A DNA stretch of 64,000 nucleotides from JBBRYB01 sp038238115 (GTDB taxonomy: Bacteria; Actinomycetota; Actinomycetes; Propionibacteriales; Nocardioidaceae). Where the stretch lies: positions 79,645-143,644 of the forward strand of contig JBBRYB010000007.1 in NCBI GenBank assembly GCA_038238115.1, written 5' to 3'. The position numbers were made by a program, and so were the translations under genes. How positions within the stretch are numbered: position 1 is the first letter of the stretch; each line of letters starts with the position of its first letter. Below, piece by piece: positions 8,502 to 18,500 of the stretch. Under the pieces are notes generated by a model. It saw only the letters and a list, made by a program, of their open reading frames with translations. It was not told the origin of the DNA and searched no databases.

Positions 8502-11500
8502 TCAGGCCTTAGCGACGTGGAAGGCCAGCGCCAGGTCTTCGTCGCGCTGCCAGTCGGGATCCGGCTTGGACACTTCGCTGACCTCGAGCGCCAACACCTC
8601 ACGGGCGACGAGGGCTGTGTGTTGCCTCAGGGCTTCGGCCGTCTCGCCGTCCCCACTCCACAACAGCCTGATCCGGTCCGACACGTCGAAGCCGCTTGAC
8701 CTGCGCGCCTCCTGCACGAGCCGGACCACCTCACGGGCCAGCCCAGCTCGCATCAGGGCCGGAGTCATCTCGAGGTCGAGGGCGACCGTCTCACCGTGCT
8801 CGTTGACGACTGACCAGCCCTCGCGCGGCCGCTCGGAGATGATGACATCGTCAGCCGTCAGCTCGACGGGACCGCCGACGTCGATCGTCGCCGTCCCCGT
8901 TTCGGCGAGCGCCGTGGCCAGCCCGGCGGCATCGGCCTCGGCGATGACGACCGCCACCTCCGGTGTGCGCGTGCCGAACCGCTTGCCCAGGTTGCGGAAG
9001 TTCGCTTTGGCGCTGTAGTTGACCAGGTCGCCGGCCGACGAGAACGACTCGACCGCGTCGAGGTTGAGCTCGGCGGCTATCTCGGACCTCAGCTCGTCGT
9101 CGAGCTGGGCGAACGCCGACGAGGCGATCAGGGCCCGACGCAACGGCTGACGCGTCTTCACCTTCGCCTCAGCACGCGCGGACCGGCCCAGCTCGACGAC
9201 GCGCCGGGCGAGCGCCATACCCCGGTCGAGCAAGACGTCGATCAGCGAGGCGTCATACGTCGGCCAGCTCGCGAGGTGGACCGACTCCGGGGCCTCGGGG
9301 TGCACGGAGCGGACGAGATCCTGCCAGACCCGCTCGGTGATGAACGGCGTCAGTGGGGCCATCAGCCGGGTCAGCACGTCGAGAGTCTCGTGCAGGGTGA
9401 TCAGCGCGGCGTCGTCCCCGTCCCAGAATCGCCGACGCGATCGGCGCACATACCAGTTGGACAGGTTGTCCACGAACTCGGCGATCAGCTGGCCGGCGCG
9501 CTGCGTGTCGAACTCGTCGAGGGCCGCCGTGACGTCCCGGACGAGCTGCTCGCGCTGGGACACCAGCCAGCGGTCGAGTCCGGGCCGCTGCCGCACCACG
9601 GGTGCCTGCGCACCGGGCGTCCAGCCGTTGGTCCGGGCATAGAGCGTGTGGAAAGCGGCTGTGTTCCAGTAAGTCAGCAGCACCTTGCGGACGATCTCGG
9701 AGATCGTCGCGTCACCGACCCGTCGGGCGGCCCATGGCGAACCCGACGCGGCCATGAACCAGCGCAGGGCGTCGGCGCCGTGGCGCTCCATCAGCGGCAT
9801 CGGCTCGAGGACATTGCCCAGATGCTTGGACATCTTGCGGCCGTCCTCGGCGAGCAGCAGCCCCAAGCAGACCACGTTCTCGTACGACGACCGGTCGAAG
9901 ACGAGCGTGCCGATCGCCATCAAAGAGTAGAACCAGCCGCGCGTCTGGTCGATCGCCTCGCAGATGAACTGCGCGGGGTATGCCGGCTCGAACTCACGGG
10001 CCGATCCGGGCAGGTGCGGGTAGCCCCACTGGGCGAAGGGCATCGAGCCGGAGTCGTACCATGCATCGATCAGCTCAGGGACACGGCGGAACGTCCCAGG
10101 CACCCCAGCGAGGGTGAACGTGACGTCGTCGATGAACGGCCGATGTGGGTCGAGCCCGCTCAGGTCCTCGCCGACCAGCTCGCCCAGCTCTGTCAGCGAC
10201 CCGACGCACACGACATGCGTGGGGTCCTCGTCGTTGCGCCAGATCGGTAACGGAGTGCCCCAGTAGCGGGTGCGCGACAGGGACCAGTCCACGTTGTTGT
10301 GGAGCCAGTTGCCGTACCGTCCCCACTTGATCGTCTCGGGGTACCAGTTCGTCTTCTCGTTCTCGCGCAGCAGCGCGTCCTTGACCGCGGTGGTCCGGAT
10401 GTACCAGGCCGGGAGGGCGTAGTACATGAGAGGAGTGTGGCAGCGCCAGCAGTGCGGGTAGGAGTGCTCGTAGGGGACGTGGCGGAACAGCAGGCCGGAC
10501 TGCTCGAGCTCGCGAACCAGGTCGGCGTCGGCGTGCTTGAAGAACTGGCCACCCACCAGCCGGACGCTGTCGTCGAAGTGGCCGTCGCGGCGGACCGGGT
10601 TGACGACGGGTAGCCCGTAGGCCAAGCACACGGCCATGTCCTGCTCGCCGAACGCGGGCGACTGGTGCACCAGACCGGTTCCGTCCGTGGTGGTGACGTA
10701 GTCGCCGAGTACGACGAAGTGCGCCTCGGCACCGAAGTCGACGAGCGACAGCGGCCGCGCGTAGTGCCAGAACTCCATCTCGCGTCCTGTGAAGCGCGAC
10801 ACGATCGTCCATCCGTCGCCGAGCACGGACCCGAACAGGGCCGCGGCGACGATCAGCGTTTCGGTCCCGTCGGTCGCGACGACGTACTCGACGTCGGGGT
10901 TGACCGCGACCGCCGTGTTGGATACCAACGTCCACGGCGTGGTCGTCCACGTCAGGAGAGCGGCCTTGCCGGCGAGGGGCCCCGACGTCAGCGGGAACCG
11001 GACGTAGACCGACGGGTCGACGACGGTCTCGTAGCCGCCAGGCTGGCCGAGCTCGTGGTCGGACAGCGCGGTCTCGCAGCGAGGGCAGTACGTCGAGATG
11101 CGGTGCGCTTCGTAGAGCAGTCCCGCATCACTGATCTGCTTCAGCGACCACCAGACGCTCTGGATATAGGAGGAGTCCATCGTGCGGTACGCCGACGACG
11201 TGTCGACCCAATAGGCCATCCGCTCGGTCATCTGCGCGAACTCGTCGGTTGAGCGCTGAACCGACTCTCGACACCGGGCGTTGAACTCGGCGATGCCATA
11301 TGCCTCGATCTGCTGCTTGCCAGAGACGCCGAGCTCCTTCTCGACGCCGACCTCGACGTGCAGCCCCTGGCAGTCCCAGCCGGCCTTGCGGTCGACCCGG
11401 AAGCCCTGCATGGTCTTGAACCTCGGAAACACGTCCTTGAAGACGCGTGCCTCGACGTGGTGCACACCGGGTCTGCCGTTGGCCGTCGGGGGGCCTTCGT

Positions 11501-11639
11501 AGAACGTCCAGCGGGGACACTCGGTCGTTTGACGCAGAGAGGCGCCGAACGTGTCGTGCTCACGCCAGAAGGCGAGGACCTCGCGCTCCAGCGCAGGGAG
11601 GTCGACCTGTGCTGGTAAGGCTGGATATTCGGTGCTCAT
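8502..11639 (-). CDS. ileS: Isoleucyl-tRNA synthetase
   Basis: The enzyme charges tRNA-Ile and hydrolyses misactivated valine. The 1045-residue length and the class I motifs show it: the HIGH-type segment GPPTANGRPGVHH near residue 50 and KMSKHLGN near residue 600, with the inserted editing domain between them and an anticodon-binding domain after. The length and the KMSKH form fit the eukaryote-like IleS type found in actinomycetes. It runs convergent to divIVA, with only 33 bases between the stops, and is preceded by a T-box leader, so its translation should respond to uncharged tRNA-Ile. Confidence 0.96.
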   Translation of the reverse strand: MSTEYPALPAQVDLPALEREVLAFWREHDTFGASLRQTTECPRWTFYEGPPTANGRPGVHHVEARVFKDVFPRFKTMQGFRVDRKAGWDCQGLHVEVGVEKELGVSGKQQIEAYGIAEFNARCRESVQRSTDEFAQMTERMAYWVDTSSAYRTMDSSYIQSVWWSLKQISDAGLLYEAHRISTYCPRCETALSDHELGQPGGYETVVDPSVYVRFPLTSGPLAGKAALLTWTTTPWTLVSNTAVAVNPDVEYVVATDGTETLIVAAALFGSVLGDGWTIVSRFTGREMEFWHYARPLSLVDFGAEAHFVVLGDYVTTTDGTGLVHQSPAFGEQDMAVCLAYGLPVVNPVRRDGHFDDSVRLVGGQFFKHADADLVRELEQSGLLFRHVPYEHSYPHCWRCHTPLMYYALPAWYIRTTAVKDALLRENEKTNWYPETIKWGRYGNWLHNNVDWSLSRTRYWGTPLPIWRNDEDPTHVVCVGSLTELGELVGEDLSGLDPHRPFIDDVTFTLAGVPGTFRRVPELIDAWYDSGSMPFAQWGYPHLPGSAREFEPAYPAQFICEAIDQTRGWFYSLMAIGTLVFDRSSYENVVCLGLLLAEDGRKMSKHLGNVLEPMPLMERHGADALRWFMAASGSPWAARRVGDATISEIVRKVLLTYWNTAAFHTLYARTNGWTPGAQAPVVRQRPGLDRWLVSQREQLVRDVTAALDEFDTQRAGQLIAEFVDNLSNWYVRRSRRRFWDGDDAALITLHETLDVLTRLMAPLTPFITERVWQDLVRSVHPEAPESVHLASWPTYDASLIDVLLDRGMALARRVVELGRSARAEAKVKTRQPLRRALIASSAFAQLDDELRSEIAAELNLDAVESFSSAGDLVNYSAKANFRNLGKRFGTRTPEVAVVIAEADAAGLATALAETGTATIDVGGPVELTADDVIISERPREGWSVVNEHGETVALDLEMTPALMRAGLAREVVRLVQEARRSSGFDVSDRIRLLWSGDGETAEALRQHTALVAREVLALEVSEVSKPDPDWQRDEDLALAFHVAKA

Positions 11640-11889
11640 CGCTTCACTCTCGTCCCGGTCTCGTCACGTCCAAGCCGAAATGTCGTCGGCTGCTGTGGCG
11701 AAGGGACGAATCCGGTCGTGGCCGGCCGGTTCCGCGGTACCACCCTCCTTGGTCGATGCAGACGCGGGTAACGCTCGGCCCGACCGACCCTCTTGTTTTC
11801 GCGCCACTGCCGGTTCTAGTAAGCCAGATCTGACCGTTCTTCCGGCGGCTCCGAGGTGATGGCCTCATCGTCGCTGTGCGGCGGCCCCA
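11640..11889 (-). ncRNA. T-box leader of ileS (translation-controlling type)
   Basis: Read on the - strand, the ileS leader contains the T-box core AGGGTGGTACCGCGG (- strand of 11732-11746), whose TGG pairs with the tRNA 3' end. Upstream is the linker GGAAGAACGG and a short Stem I in which GGCCATCACC presents ATC (11860-11858), an isoleucine specifier codon. Downstream, TCGTCCC (- strand of 11703-11709) is complementary to GGGACGA (- strand of 11650-11656), which abuts the probable ribosome site GAGAG. This fits sequestration of the start site when the tRNA is charged. A -10 element TAGACT lies at 11895-11890. This is the known actinobacterial ileS T-box class with reduced Stem I. Confidence 0.9.
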
Positions 11890-11940
11890 AGTCTAGGGGA
11901 TGGCTGGAGGCTCGCCCACTCGTTATCGCCAGGGCGGTGT

Positions 11941-11969
11941 TTGAAGGAGCCGGCGTTACCCTCTATCCT
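11941..11969 (+). promoter_or_regulatory. Promoter of the DksA-like gene
   Basis: TTGAAG (11941-11946) is separated by exactly 17 bases from TATCCT (11964-11969), a good match to vegetative promoters. Transcription would start near 11976, leaving a leader of about 44 bases that contains AAGGAGG. It is divergent from the ileS T-box promoter at 11890-11895. Confidence 0.7.
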
Positions 11970-12019
11970 CTCCGCACCGCGTGCGAAGGGGATCGCACCG
12001 TCAAGGAGGGGCCGCACGG

Positions 12020-12739
12020 ATGGCTGCCAAGAAGACGCCGGCCACCAAGGCCGCCAAGAAGACTTCGCCCACCAAGCGCAGCGCTTCTGCCACGAAGTCC
12101 ACAGCTACGAAGTCCGCAGCCACGAAGCCGGCGGCGACCCAGGCGACCACGAAGCAGCCCGCGAAGAAGCAGGCAACGACAAAGGAACAGCCAGCCGCGA
12201 GGACCACGGCGAAGAAAGCCGCACCCGCCACGCAGCCGGCCACGAAGGCGCCTGCCAGGAAGGCGCCTGCCAGGAAGGCGCCTGCCACGAAGGCGCCTGC
12301 CAGGAAGGCGCCTGCCGCGAAGCCTCCAGCCAAGCGGTCGAGCAAGGCGCGCCTCGCAGTCCTCGAGGACGAGTCCGCGTGGACGGCCGCGGAGGTCGAC
12401 GAGGTGCGCCTCACATTGGAGGCCGACGCGGCCCGCCTGCGGAGTGAGATCGCAGCGACGGAGGTGGAGATCGACCACCTGTTGCGCGAAAGCGGCGAGG
12501 GAGCCGGCAACGACCAGGCTGACGTGGGCTCCAACACGTTCGAGCGTGACCATGAGATGTCGATGGCCAAGAACGCCCGCGGCAACCTCGGCTTGATCGA
12601 AGCTGCTCTTCGACGCATCGACCAGGGCACTTACGGCATCTGCGAGTCGTGCGGTCAGCCGATCGGCAAGATGCGGCTGCAAGCTTTTCCCCGTGCCACA
12701 CTGTGCATGCAATGCAAACGACGCCAGGAACGCCGCTGA
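12020..12739 (+). CDS. TraR/DksA-type zinc-finger protein with histone-like N-terminal tail
   Basis: The C-terminal half has the DksA/TraR architecture: a coiled-coil hairpin with ERDHEMSMAKNARGNLGLIEAALRRID and a four-cysteine zinc finger (CESC ... CMQC) near the end. DksA proteins enter the secondary channel of RNA polymerase. The first 110 or so residues are an unusual Lys/Ala/Pro/Thr-rich tail resembling histone H1 C-termini, with KAPAR repeats encoded by 15-bp DNA repeats, and probably bind DNA or RNA non-specifically. ATG 12020 has AAGGAGG (12003-12009) ten bases upstream. The total of 239 residues exceeds ordinary DksA because of the tail. Its target genes cannot be inferred. The lspA start lies inside its 3' end. 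Confidence 0.85.
   Translation: MAAKKTPATKAAKKTSPTKRSASATKSTATKSAATKPAATQATTKQPAKKQATTKEQPAARTTAKKAAPATQPATKAPARKAPARKAPATKAPARKAPAAKPPAKRSSKARLAVLEDESAWTAAEVDEVRLTLEADAARLRSEIAATEVEIDHLLRESGEGAGNDQADVGSNTFERDHEMSMAKNARGNLGLIEAALRRIDQGTYGICESCGQPIGKMRLQAFPRATLCMQCKRRQERR
12245..12319 (+). repeat. Five tandem 15-bp repeats encoding KAPAR/KAPAT units
   Basis: Five consecutive 15-base units close to AAGGCGCCTGCCAGG begin at 12245, 12260, 12275, 12290 and 12305. They encode the Lys-Ala-Pro-Ala-x repeats in the basic tail of the DksA-like protein. Near-identity at the DNA level suggests recent slippage, so copy number probably varies between strains. Confidence 0.9.
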
Positions 12740-13290
12740 CCGGGGCGACCACAGCACCGGTACGTCGCTCGAGCCGGCCAGCGATCGTCCTGTGGCTTTC
12801 GGTGGCCCTGTCGATCTGGGGCCTCGACCAGACCACGAAGTGGTGGGCCGAGAACGCGCTCGCCGATGGTCATCCCCGCCAGGTCATCGGCGAACTGCTC
12901 CAGTTCCGGCTTACCCGAAACCCCGGCGCGGCGTTCAGCACCGGCACGGGTTACACGGTTCTGCTGACCGTGATCGCAGTCGTCGTCATCGGCGTGTGCA
13001 TCGCCTTGGCCGGGCGGCTCGCGAGCAGGCCGTGGGCGGTAGCTCTGGGGTTGCTGCTCGGCGGCGCGCTCGGCAACGTCACCGACCGACTGTTACGTGA
13101 GCCCGGCCCGCTGCGGGGCCACGTCGTGGACTTCCTCGAGCTGCCGCACTGGCCGATCTTCAACGTGGCGGACTCGGCAATCTCCGTCGCCGCATGCCTC
13201 TTCGTGCTGTTCAGTCTCCGTGGGTTCCGCCTCGACGGTTCCATGGACCGTAGGCTTCGTGACCGCGACCAGCCCCCGGAGACGTCGTGA
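12712..13290 (+). CDS. lspA: Lipoprotein signal peptidase (signal peptidase II)
   Basis: LspA cleaves the signal peptide of prolipoproteins after Lgt has lipidated the cysteine. The 192-residue product has four membrane helices and the family motifs: LDQTTKWW, RNPGAAFS, GALGNVTDRLL with one catalytic Asp, and IFNVADSAI with the second. ATG 12712 overlaps the upstream gene by 28 bases; GTG at 12703 is also possible, and the choice affects only three residues. Lgt (33393) and several lipoprotein substrates (25937, 32686, 43954) occur in this same window. Its TGA overlaps the rluD GTG. Confidence 0.94.
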   Translation: MQTTPGTPLTGATTAPVRRSSRPAIVLWLSVALSIWGLDQTTKWWAENALADGHPRQVIGELLQFRLTRNPGAAFSTGTGYTVLLTVIAVVVIGVCIALAGRLASRPWAVALGLLLGGALGNVTDRLLREPGPLRGHVVDFLELPHWPIFNVADSAISVAACLFVLFSLRGFRLDGSMDRRLRDRDQPPETS

Positions 13291-14225
13291 CGCAGACAGC
13301 CGACCTCAAGGTGTTGCGGGTGCCGGGCGGCCTGGAGGGGGAGCGGGTCGACGCCGCCATCGGCCGCCTTTTCGGCCTGTCCCGCACGAAGGCCGCTGAG
13401 CTGGTGGCCGACGGCCTAGTTACCGTTGACGGCAGCACTCCAGCCAAGTCGGACCGGGTGCACGAGGGTGCATTCCTTGAAGTCATGCTCCCACCTCCGG
13501 TGTCGGGGCCGCACGTCGTACCCGAGGTCGTGGAGGGGCTGCGGATCGTCTATGACGACGACGACCTCGTCGTCGTCGACAAGCCCGTCGGGGTCGCCGC
13601 CCATCCGAGCGTCGGCTGGACGGGTCCGACAGTGCTGGGCCACCTCGCCGGCGCTGGTTTCCGTATCGCCACCTCGGGGGTGCCGGAGCGCCAGGGCGTC
13701 GTCCAGCGCCTCGACGTCGGTACGAGCGGCTTGATGGTCGTCGCCAAGTCCGAGCACGCGTACTCACGCCTCAAGCGGGCGTTCAAGCAGCGGGCGGTCG
13801 ACAAGACCTACCACGCCCTCGTGCAGGGCCACCTCGACCCGCTGCGCGGGACGGTCGACGCGCCGATCGCGCGGCATACCAAGCATGACTACAAGTTCAC
13901 TGTGGGGGCTGGTGGGCGCCACAGCGTGACACACTACGACACGCTCGAGGCGCACCGGTTCGCATCGCTGCTGGAGATCAAGCTCGAGACCGGGCGCACG
14001 CACCAGATCAGAGTGCACTTGAGCGCACTCCACCATCCGTGTCTCGGCGACCTGACCTATGGCGCCGACCCGGTCCTGGCGCGCCGGGTCGAGCTTGCTC
14101 GGCAGTGGCTGCACGCTGTGCGCCTCGGCTTCGCGCACCCTGACACGCACGAGTGGGTGGAGTTCGAGTCTGCCTACCCTGGCGATCTCGCTCACGCCCT
14201 CGAGCTAATCCGCGATGCCGACTGA
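13287..14225 (+). CDS. rluD: RluD-type 23S rRNA pseudouridine synthase
   Basis: This RluA-family enzyme isomerises uridines in 23S rRNA. The 312-residue product has an N-terminal S4 RNA-binding domain (about residues 15-65) and the catalytic core with the active-site aspartate in QRLDVGTSGLMVVAKS. The later motif TGRTHQIRVHLSALHHPCLGD is also typical. It starts with GTG overlapping the lspA stop, the lspA-rluD order being common in actinomycetes. RluD rather than RluC is inferred from context, not from specificity residues. Confidence 0.92.
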   Translation: MTQTADLKVLRVPGGLEGERVDAAIGRLFGLSRTKAAELVADGLVTVDGSTPAKSDRVHEGAFLEVMLPPPVSGPHVVPEVVEGLRIVYDDDDLVVVDKPVGVAAHPSVGWTGPTVLGHLAGAGFRIATSGVPERQGVVQRLDVGTSGLMVVAKSEHAYSRLKRAFKQRAVDKTYHALVQGHLDPLRGTVDAPIARHTKHDYKFTVGAGGRHSVTHYDTLEAHRFASLLEIKLETGRTHQIRVHLSALHHPCLGDLTYGADPVLARRVELARQWLHAVRLGFAHPDTHEWVEFESAYPGDLAHALELIRDAD

Positions 14226-14673
14226 GGGCATCCGCATCCGGCCAGGGCAACTGGAGCAGAGCAGCGCACTCGCGGCTCTGACGCGCCGGGTCCGGCTGCA
14301 GAACCTCGCCACGATCCCGCATCCCGTTCACACCCGCGAGGAGGATCACCGTTGGATGCGCGACGTCGTGTTCGGCGCGCACGACGTGTGGGTCGCCGAC
14401 TGCGACGGTCGGCCGGTGGCGATCATGGTGCTGGGCCAGCCCGACTGGCTGGAGCACCTCTACGTCGACGCCCGGCACACGGGGCGGGGGATCGGCGCCC
14501 GACTCGTAGACCTCGCGAAGCGCGAGCTACCGGCTCAGATTCAACTCTGGACTTTTCAGAGCAACGTCGGCGCCCGCCGATTCTACGAGCGCCACGGCTT
14601 CGAGGCAGTGGAATGGACTGACGGCGACAACGAGGAAAAGGCGCCCGACGTCCGCTACCTCTACCGCCCATGA
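14215..14673 (+). CDS. GNAT family N-acetyltransferase
   Basis: A 152-residue single-domain acetyltransferase. The acetyl-CoA loop is visible as VDARHTGRGIGARLVDLAKREL, followed by the C-terminal strand-helix SNVGARRFYERHGFEAVEW. The substrate is unknown. It overlaps the end of rluD by 11 bases and shares ATGA with the next acetyltransferase, so three genes appear translationally coupled. Confidence 0.85.
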   Translation: MPTEGIRIRPGQLEQSSALAALTRRVRLQNLATIPHPVHTREEDHRWMRDVVFGAHDVWVADCDGRPVAIMVLGQPDWLEHLYVDARHTGRGIGARLVDLAKRELPAQIQLWTFQSNVGARRFYERHGFEAVEWTDGDNEEKAPDVRYLYRP

Positions 14674-15176
14674 GCCCCCCGGTAGGGGTCGTGATCCGTC
14701 CTGCCACCGATGCGGACCTGGAGCACGTGACGGCCCTCTATGCGGACTTGGTCCTGCGAACACATGTCAGCTTCGAGATCGAGCCACCTGCCGTGGACAC
14801 CTGGCGCGAGCGGCTGGTCACCCTCGACCCACGTGATGCCTTCCTGGTCGCGGTCGACGACCTGGCCGTGCCGCTCGGGTTTGCCATGTCCTCGGCGTTT
14901 CGGTCTCGACCGGCGTACGCAGGCTCTCGGGAGACGAGCATCCACCTGATGGCGCACGCGCGGGGCCGCGGTATTGGGGCGCTGTTGTACGCCGCGCTGC
15001 TCGACCGACTCGCCGCGGCGGGAAACCGTCTCGCGGTCGCCGTCGTCGCCGAGCCCAATGAGGCGAGCAGCCGGCTGCACGAGCGGCTCGGTTTCGAGCG
15101 GGTCGGCAGCATCCCTGACGTAGGCGAGAAGTTCGGCGAGCTCTGGTCGACGACGTACTGGGTGCACCGGCTCTGA
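14670..15176 (+). CDS. GNAT acetyltransferase resembling the phosphinothricin/MddA group
   Basis: The 168-residue protein shows the PAT/YncA-like pattern: VSFEIEPPAVDTWRERL near the N-terminus, RPAYAGSRETSIHL, the acetyl-CoA loop ARGRGIGALLYAALLDRL, and NEASSRLHERLGFERVGSI. Enzymes of this group acetylate phosphinothricin, methionine sulfoximine or related amino acids, but substrate cannot be assigned. The ATG overlaps the stop of the preceding acetyltransferase by four bases (ATGA). Confidence 0.82.
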   Translation: MSPPVGVVIRPATDADLEHVTALYADLVLRTHVSFEIEPPAVDTWRERLVTLDPRDAFLVAVDDLAVPLGFAMSSAFRSRPAYAGSRETSIHLMAHARGRGIGALLYAALLDRLAAAGNRLAVAVVAEPNEASSRLHERLGFERVGSIPDVGEKFGELWSTTYWVHRL

Positions 15177-15268
15177 CCTTAAAGAGGTCGGCTCCGCGGC
15201 TCGGTGCCAAGCCTTCGTGCGGCCTTGAGCGGGCTCGTCCTGGTTTGAGCGTGGAAGCATGGGCGGAG

Positions 15269-15373
15269 ATGAGCTGGGACGAGGCGTTCGCGCACCGCTA
15301 CCACGAATGGTCGGCTGACATGACAACCGACATCGCCTGCTACGTCGGCTGGCGCGCACCGGAGCGACGCTAG
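15269..15373 (+). pseudogene. Remnant of a class I SAM methyltransferase N-terminus
   Basis: A 34-codon frame (ATG 15269, TAG 15371-15373) reads MSWDEAFAHRYHEWSADMTT, then DIACYVGW and a few unrelated residues. The first 28 residues resemble the N-termini of a common actinobacterial methyltransferase family (pattern of FA, RYxEWSADMTxDI, FYV), in which a SAM-binding glycine motif should follow. Here the similarity stops abruptly. GGCGGAG just upstream looks like a surviving ribosome site. The match is from memory of family patterns; the fragment could also be a chance frame. Confidence 0.5.
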
Positions 15374-15561
15374 CGGACTGCGGCGACGCGGGACCGCTCA
15401 CCTGTGTTGGCTGAGTGCGGGAGTGTCGGTGCTGGCGAGCAGACTCGGTCGGCGTAGGCTTTGGTTCCCTTCCCCAAAGGCGCCAAGCGCCCCCATACCG
15501 CATGCCATGCAGTATGTCAGCGATGCCGTCACTGGCGGTCGAAGAGGACGGTCAACCACCC

Positions 15562-18500
15562 ATGTCGAGCGGGTCGTCGTTTGTGCACCTGCATGTGCAC
15601 ACGGAGTTCTCGATGCTCGACGGCGCCGCCCGGCTGGGGGAGTTGTTCGACGAGACAGCTCGCGCCGACATGCCCGCGCTCGCAATCACCGACCACGGGA
15701 ACATGTTCGGCGCATTCGACTTTTACCGAGCCGCCCATGCCCGCGGCGTCAAACCGATCATCGGTATCGAGGCCTACCTCACACCGGGCACCAGCCGCTT
15801 CGAGCGCCGCCGGGTCCAGTGGGGCAACGGCGGTAGCGACGATGTCTCCGGCGGCGGCGCATACACCCACATCACCCTGCTCGCCGAGACGACGCAGGGC
15901 ATGCACAACCTGTTTCGTCTGTCCTCCCTGGCCTCGCTCGAGGGCCAGTTCTACAAGCCACGCATGGACCGCGAGCTGCTCGAGCGCTACGGCACGGGCA
16001 TCATCGCGACCACCGGCTGTCCCTCCGGGGAGGTGCAGACGTTGTTGCGTCTGGGCAGGTACGCCGATGCACGCCAGGCGGCATCGGACTACCGCGATCT
16101 GTTCGGCGCCGACAACTACTTCGTGGAGCTGATGGACCACGGGCTCGGCATCGAGCAACGCACCCGCGACGACCTGCTGCGGCTGGCGAAGGACCTCAGC
16201 CTTTCCCTGGTGGCTACCAACGATCTGCACTACACCAGACCCGAGGACTCGGTGAGCCACGAGGCGCTGCTCTGCGTCCAGTCGGGGTCGACGATGAACG
16301 ATGCCGGCCGGTTCAAGCTGGACGGCGACGGCTACTACCTCAAGACGCCGGCCGAGATGAGGGGGCTGTTCGCCGAGGTCCCCGCCGCCTGCAACAACAC
16401 CCTGCTCATCGCCGAACGCTGCGCTGTGGAGTTTGCCGAGGGGCGCAACCTGATGCCCCGGTTCGCGGTCCCAGCCGGTGAGACCGAGCAGACGTGGTTC
16501 GTCAAGGAGGTCGAGAAGGGGCTGACGAGGCGCTATCCCCACGGCGTCTCAGCCGCTGTTCGCGAGCGCGTCGACTTCGAGGTCGGGGTCGTCTTGCAGA
16601 TGGGCTTCCCGGGCTACTTCCTCGTGACTGCCGACTGCATCGGCTGGGCACGTGAGCAGGGCATCCGGGTCGGGCCCGGCCGAGGCTCGGCGGCCGGCTC
16701 CATGGTCGCCTACGCGATGGGGATTACGCAGCTCGACCCGCTGGAGCACGGCCTGCTCTTCGAGCGGTTCCTCAACCCCGAGCGGATCTCGATGCCCGAC
16801 ATCGACATCGACTTCGACGAGCGCCGCCGCGGTGAGGTGATCCGCTACGTCAACGACAAGTACGGCGAGGACCGGGTCGCTCAGGTGGTTACGTTCGGCA
16901 CGATCAAGGCCAAGCAGGCTGTGAAGGACTCCTCCCGGGTGCTCGGATATCCCTTCGCCATGGGTGAGCGTCTCACCAAGGCGATGCCAGCATCGGTGAT
17001 GGGCAAGGACATCCCCGTCAACGACATCTTCAACCCCGAGCACAAGCGCTACGGTGAGGCAGGAGAGTTCCGGGCCCTCTACGACGGCGACCACGATGTC
17101 CGCACGATTGTCGACACCGCCCGTGGGCTCGAGGGTCTGAAGCGGCAGTGGGGCGTGCACGCCTGCGCGATGATCATGTCCAGCGAGCCGCTGCTCGACA
17201 ATATCCCTATCATGCGGCGCGAGCAGGACGGCGCCACGATCACACAGTTCGACTATCCGACCTGTGAAGCGCTCGGGCTGCTCAAGATGGACTTCCTCGG
17301 CCTGCGCAACCTGACAATCATCCAGGACGCCCTCGAAAACATCGCCGCCAACCGAGGTGACGAGGTGGTGGTGGAGTCGCTGAGCTTCGACGACCAGGCC
17401 ACGTACGACCTGCTCGGACGTGGCGACACCCTCGGCGTGTTCCAGCTCGACGGCGGCGCCATGCGGTCGCTGCTGCGCACGATGAAACCCGACTGTTTCG
17501 ACGACATCACGGCTGTGCTCGCCCTCTATCGCCCGGGACCGATGGCCACCAACGCACACAACGACTACGCCGACCGCAAGAACGGCCGCAAGCAGGTCGT
17601 GGCGATCCATCCCGAGCTCGCCGAGCCCCTCTCGGAGGTCCTGGGTGAGACCCACGGCCTTGTCGTCTATCAGGAGCAGGTGATGGCGATCGCGCAGCGC
17701 GTCGCCGGATACTCACTGGCCAGCGCCGACCTGCTCCGGCGTGCAATGAGCAAGAAGAAGAAGCAGGAGCTGGAGCAGCAGTACGAGTCGTTCTCAGCAG
17801 GAATGTCCGAGCGAGGCTTCTCGGCGGGCGCCGTCAAGGCCCTCTGGGACACGCTCTTGCCGTTCTGCGACTACGGTTTCAACAAGAGCCACGGAGCCGG
17901 GTACGCCGTCGTGTCGTACTGGACCGGCTACCTCAAGGCGAACTATCCCGCCGAATACATGGCAGCCCTGCTGACGAGCGTGCGCGACGACAAGGACAAG
18001 TCGGCCGTCTACCTCAACGAGTGCCGGCGGATGGGCATCAAGGTGCTACCGCCCGACGTCAACGAGTCCGACGCCGACTTCACGCCGGTCGGGACCGACA
18101 TCCGGTTTGGGCTGACAGCGATCCGCAACGTCGGCCACAACGTCGTGGCGGCGCTCATCGAGGCGCGCGAGAGCGCCGGCCGCTTCGTCGACTTCGGTGA
18201 CTTCATGGCGAAGGTGCCGGTGCCGGTCTGCAACAAGCGGGTGCTCGAGTCGTTGTGCAAGGCAGGAGCGTTCGACTCGCTCGGCTACTCCCGGCGCGCC
18301 CTGGTCGCGGTCCACGAGGACGCCGCCGACCAGCACATCGATCTCAAGCGCAACGCCGCGATCGGCCAGGACTCGCTGTTCGGTGGCCTGATCGAGGGCG
18401 GTTTCGAGGGCGTCAGCGTGCAGGTCCCCACGCTGGCGGAGTGGGACAAGCGGACCCTGCTCGCCCACGAGCGCGACATGCTCGGTCTCTATGTGTCCGA

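Noticed and set aside
9276..10250. A 324-codon + strand frame inside ileS
   Set aside because: It is antisense to the catalytic region of ileS and lacks any conserved feature.
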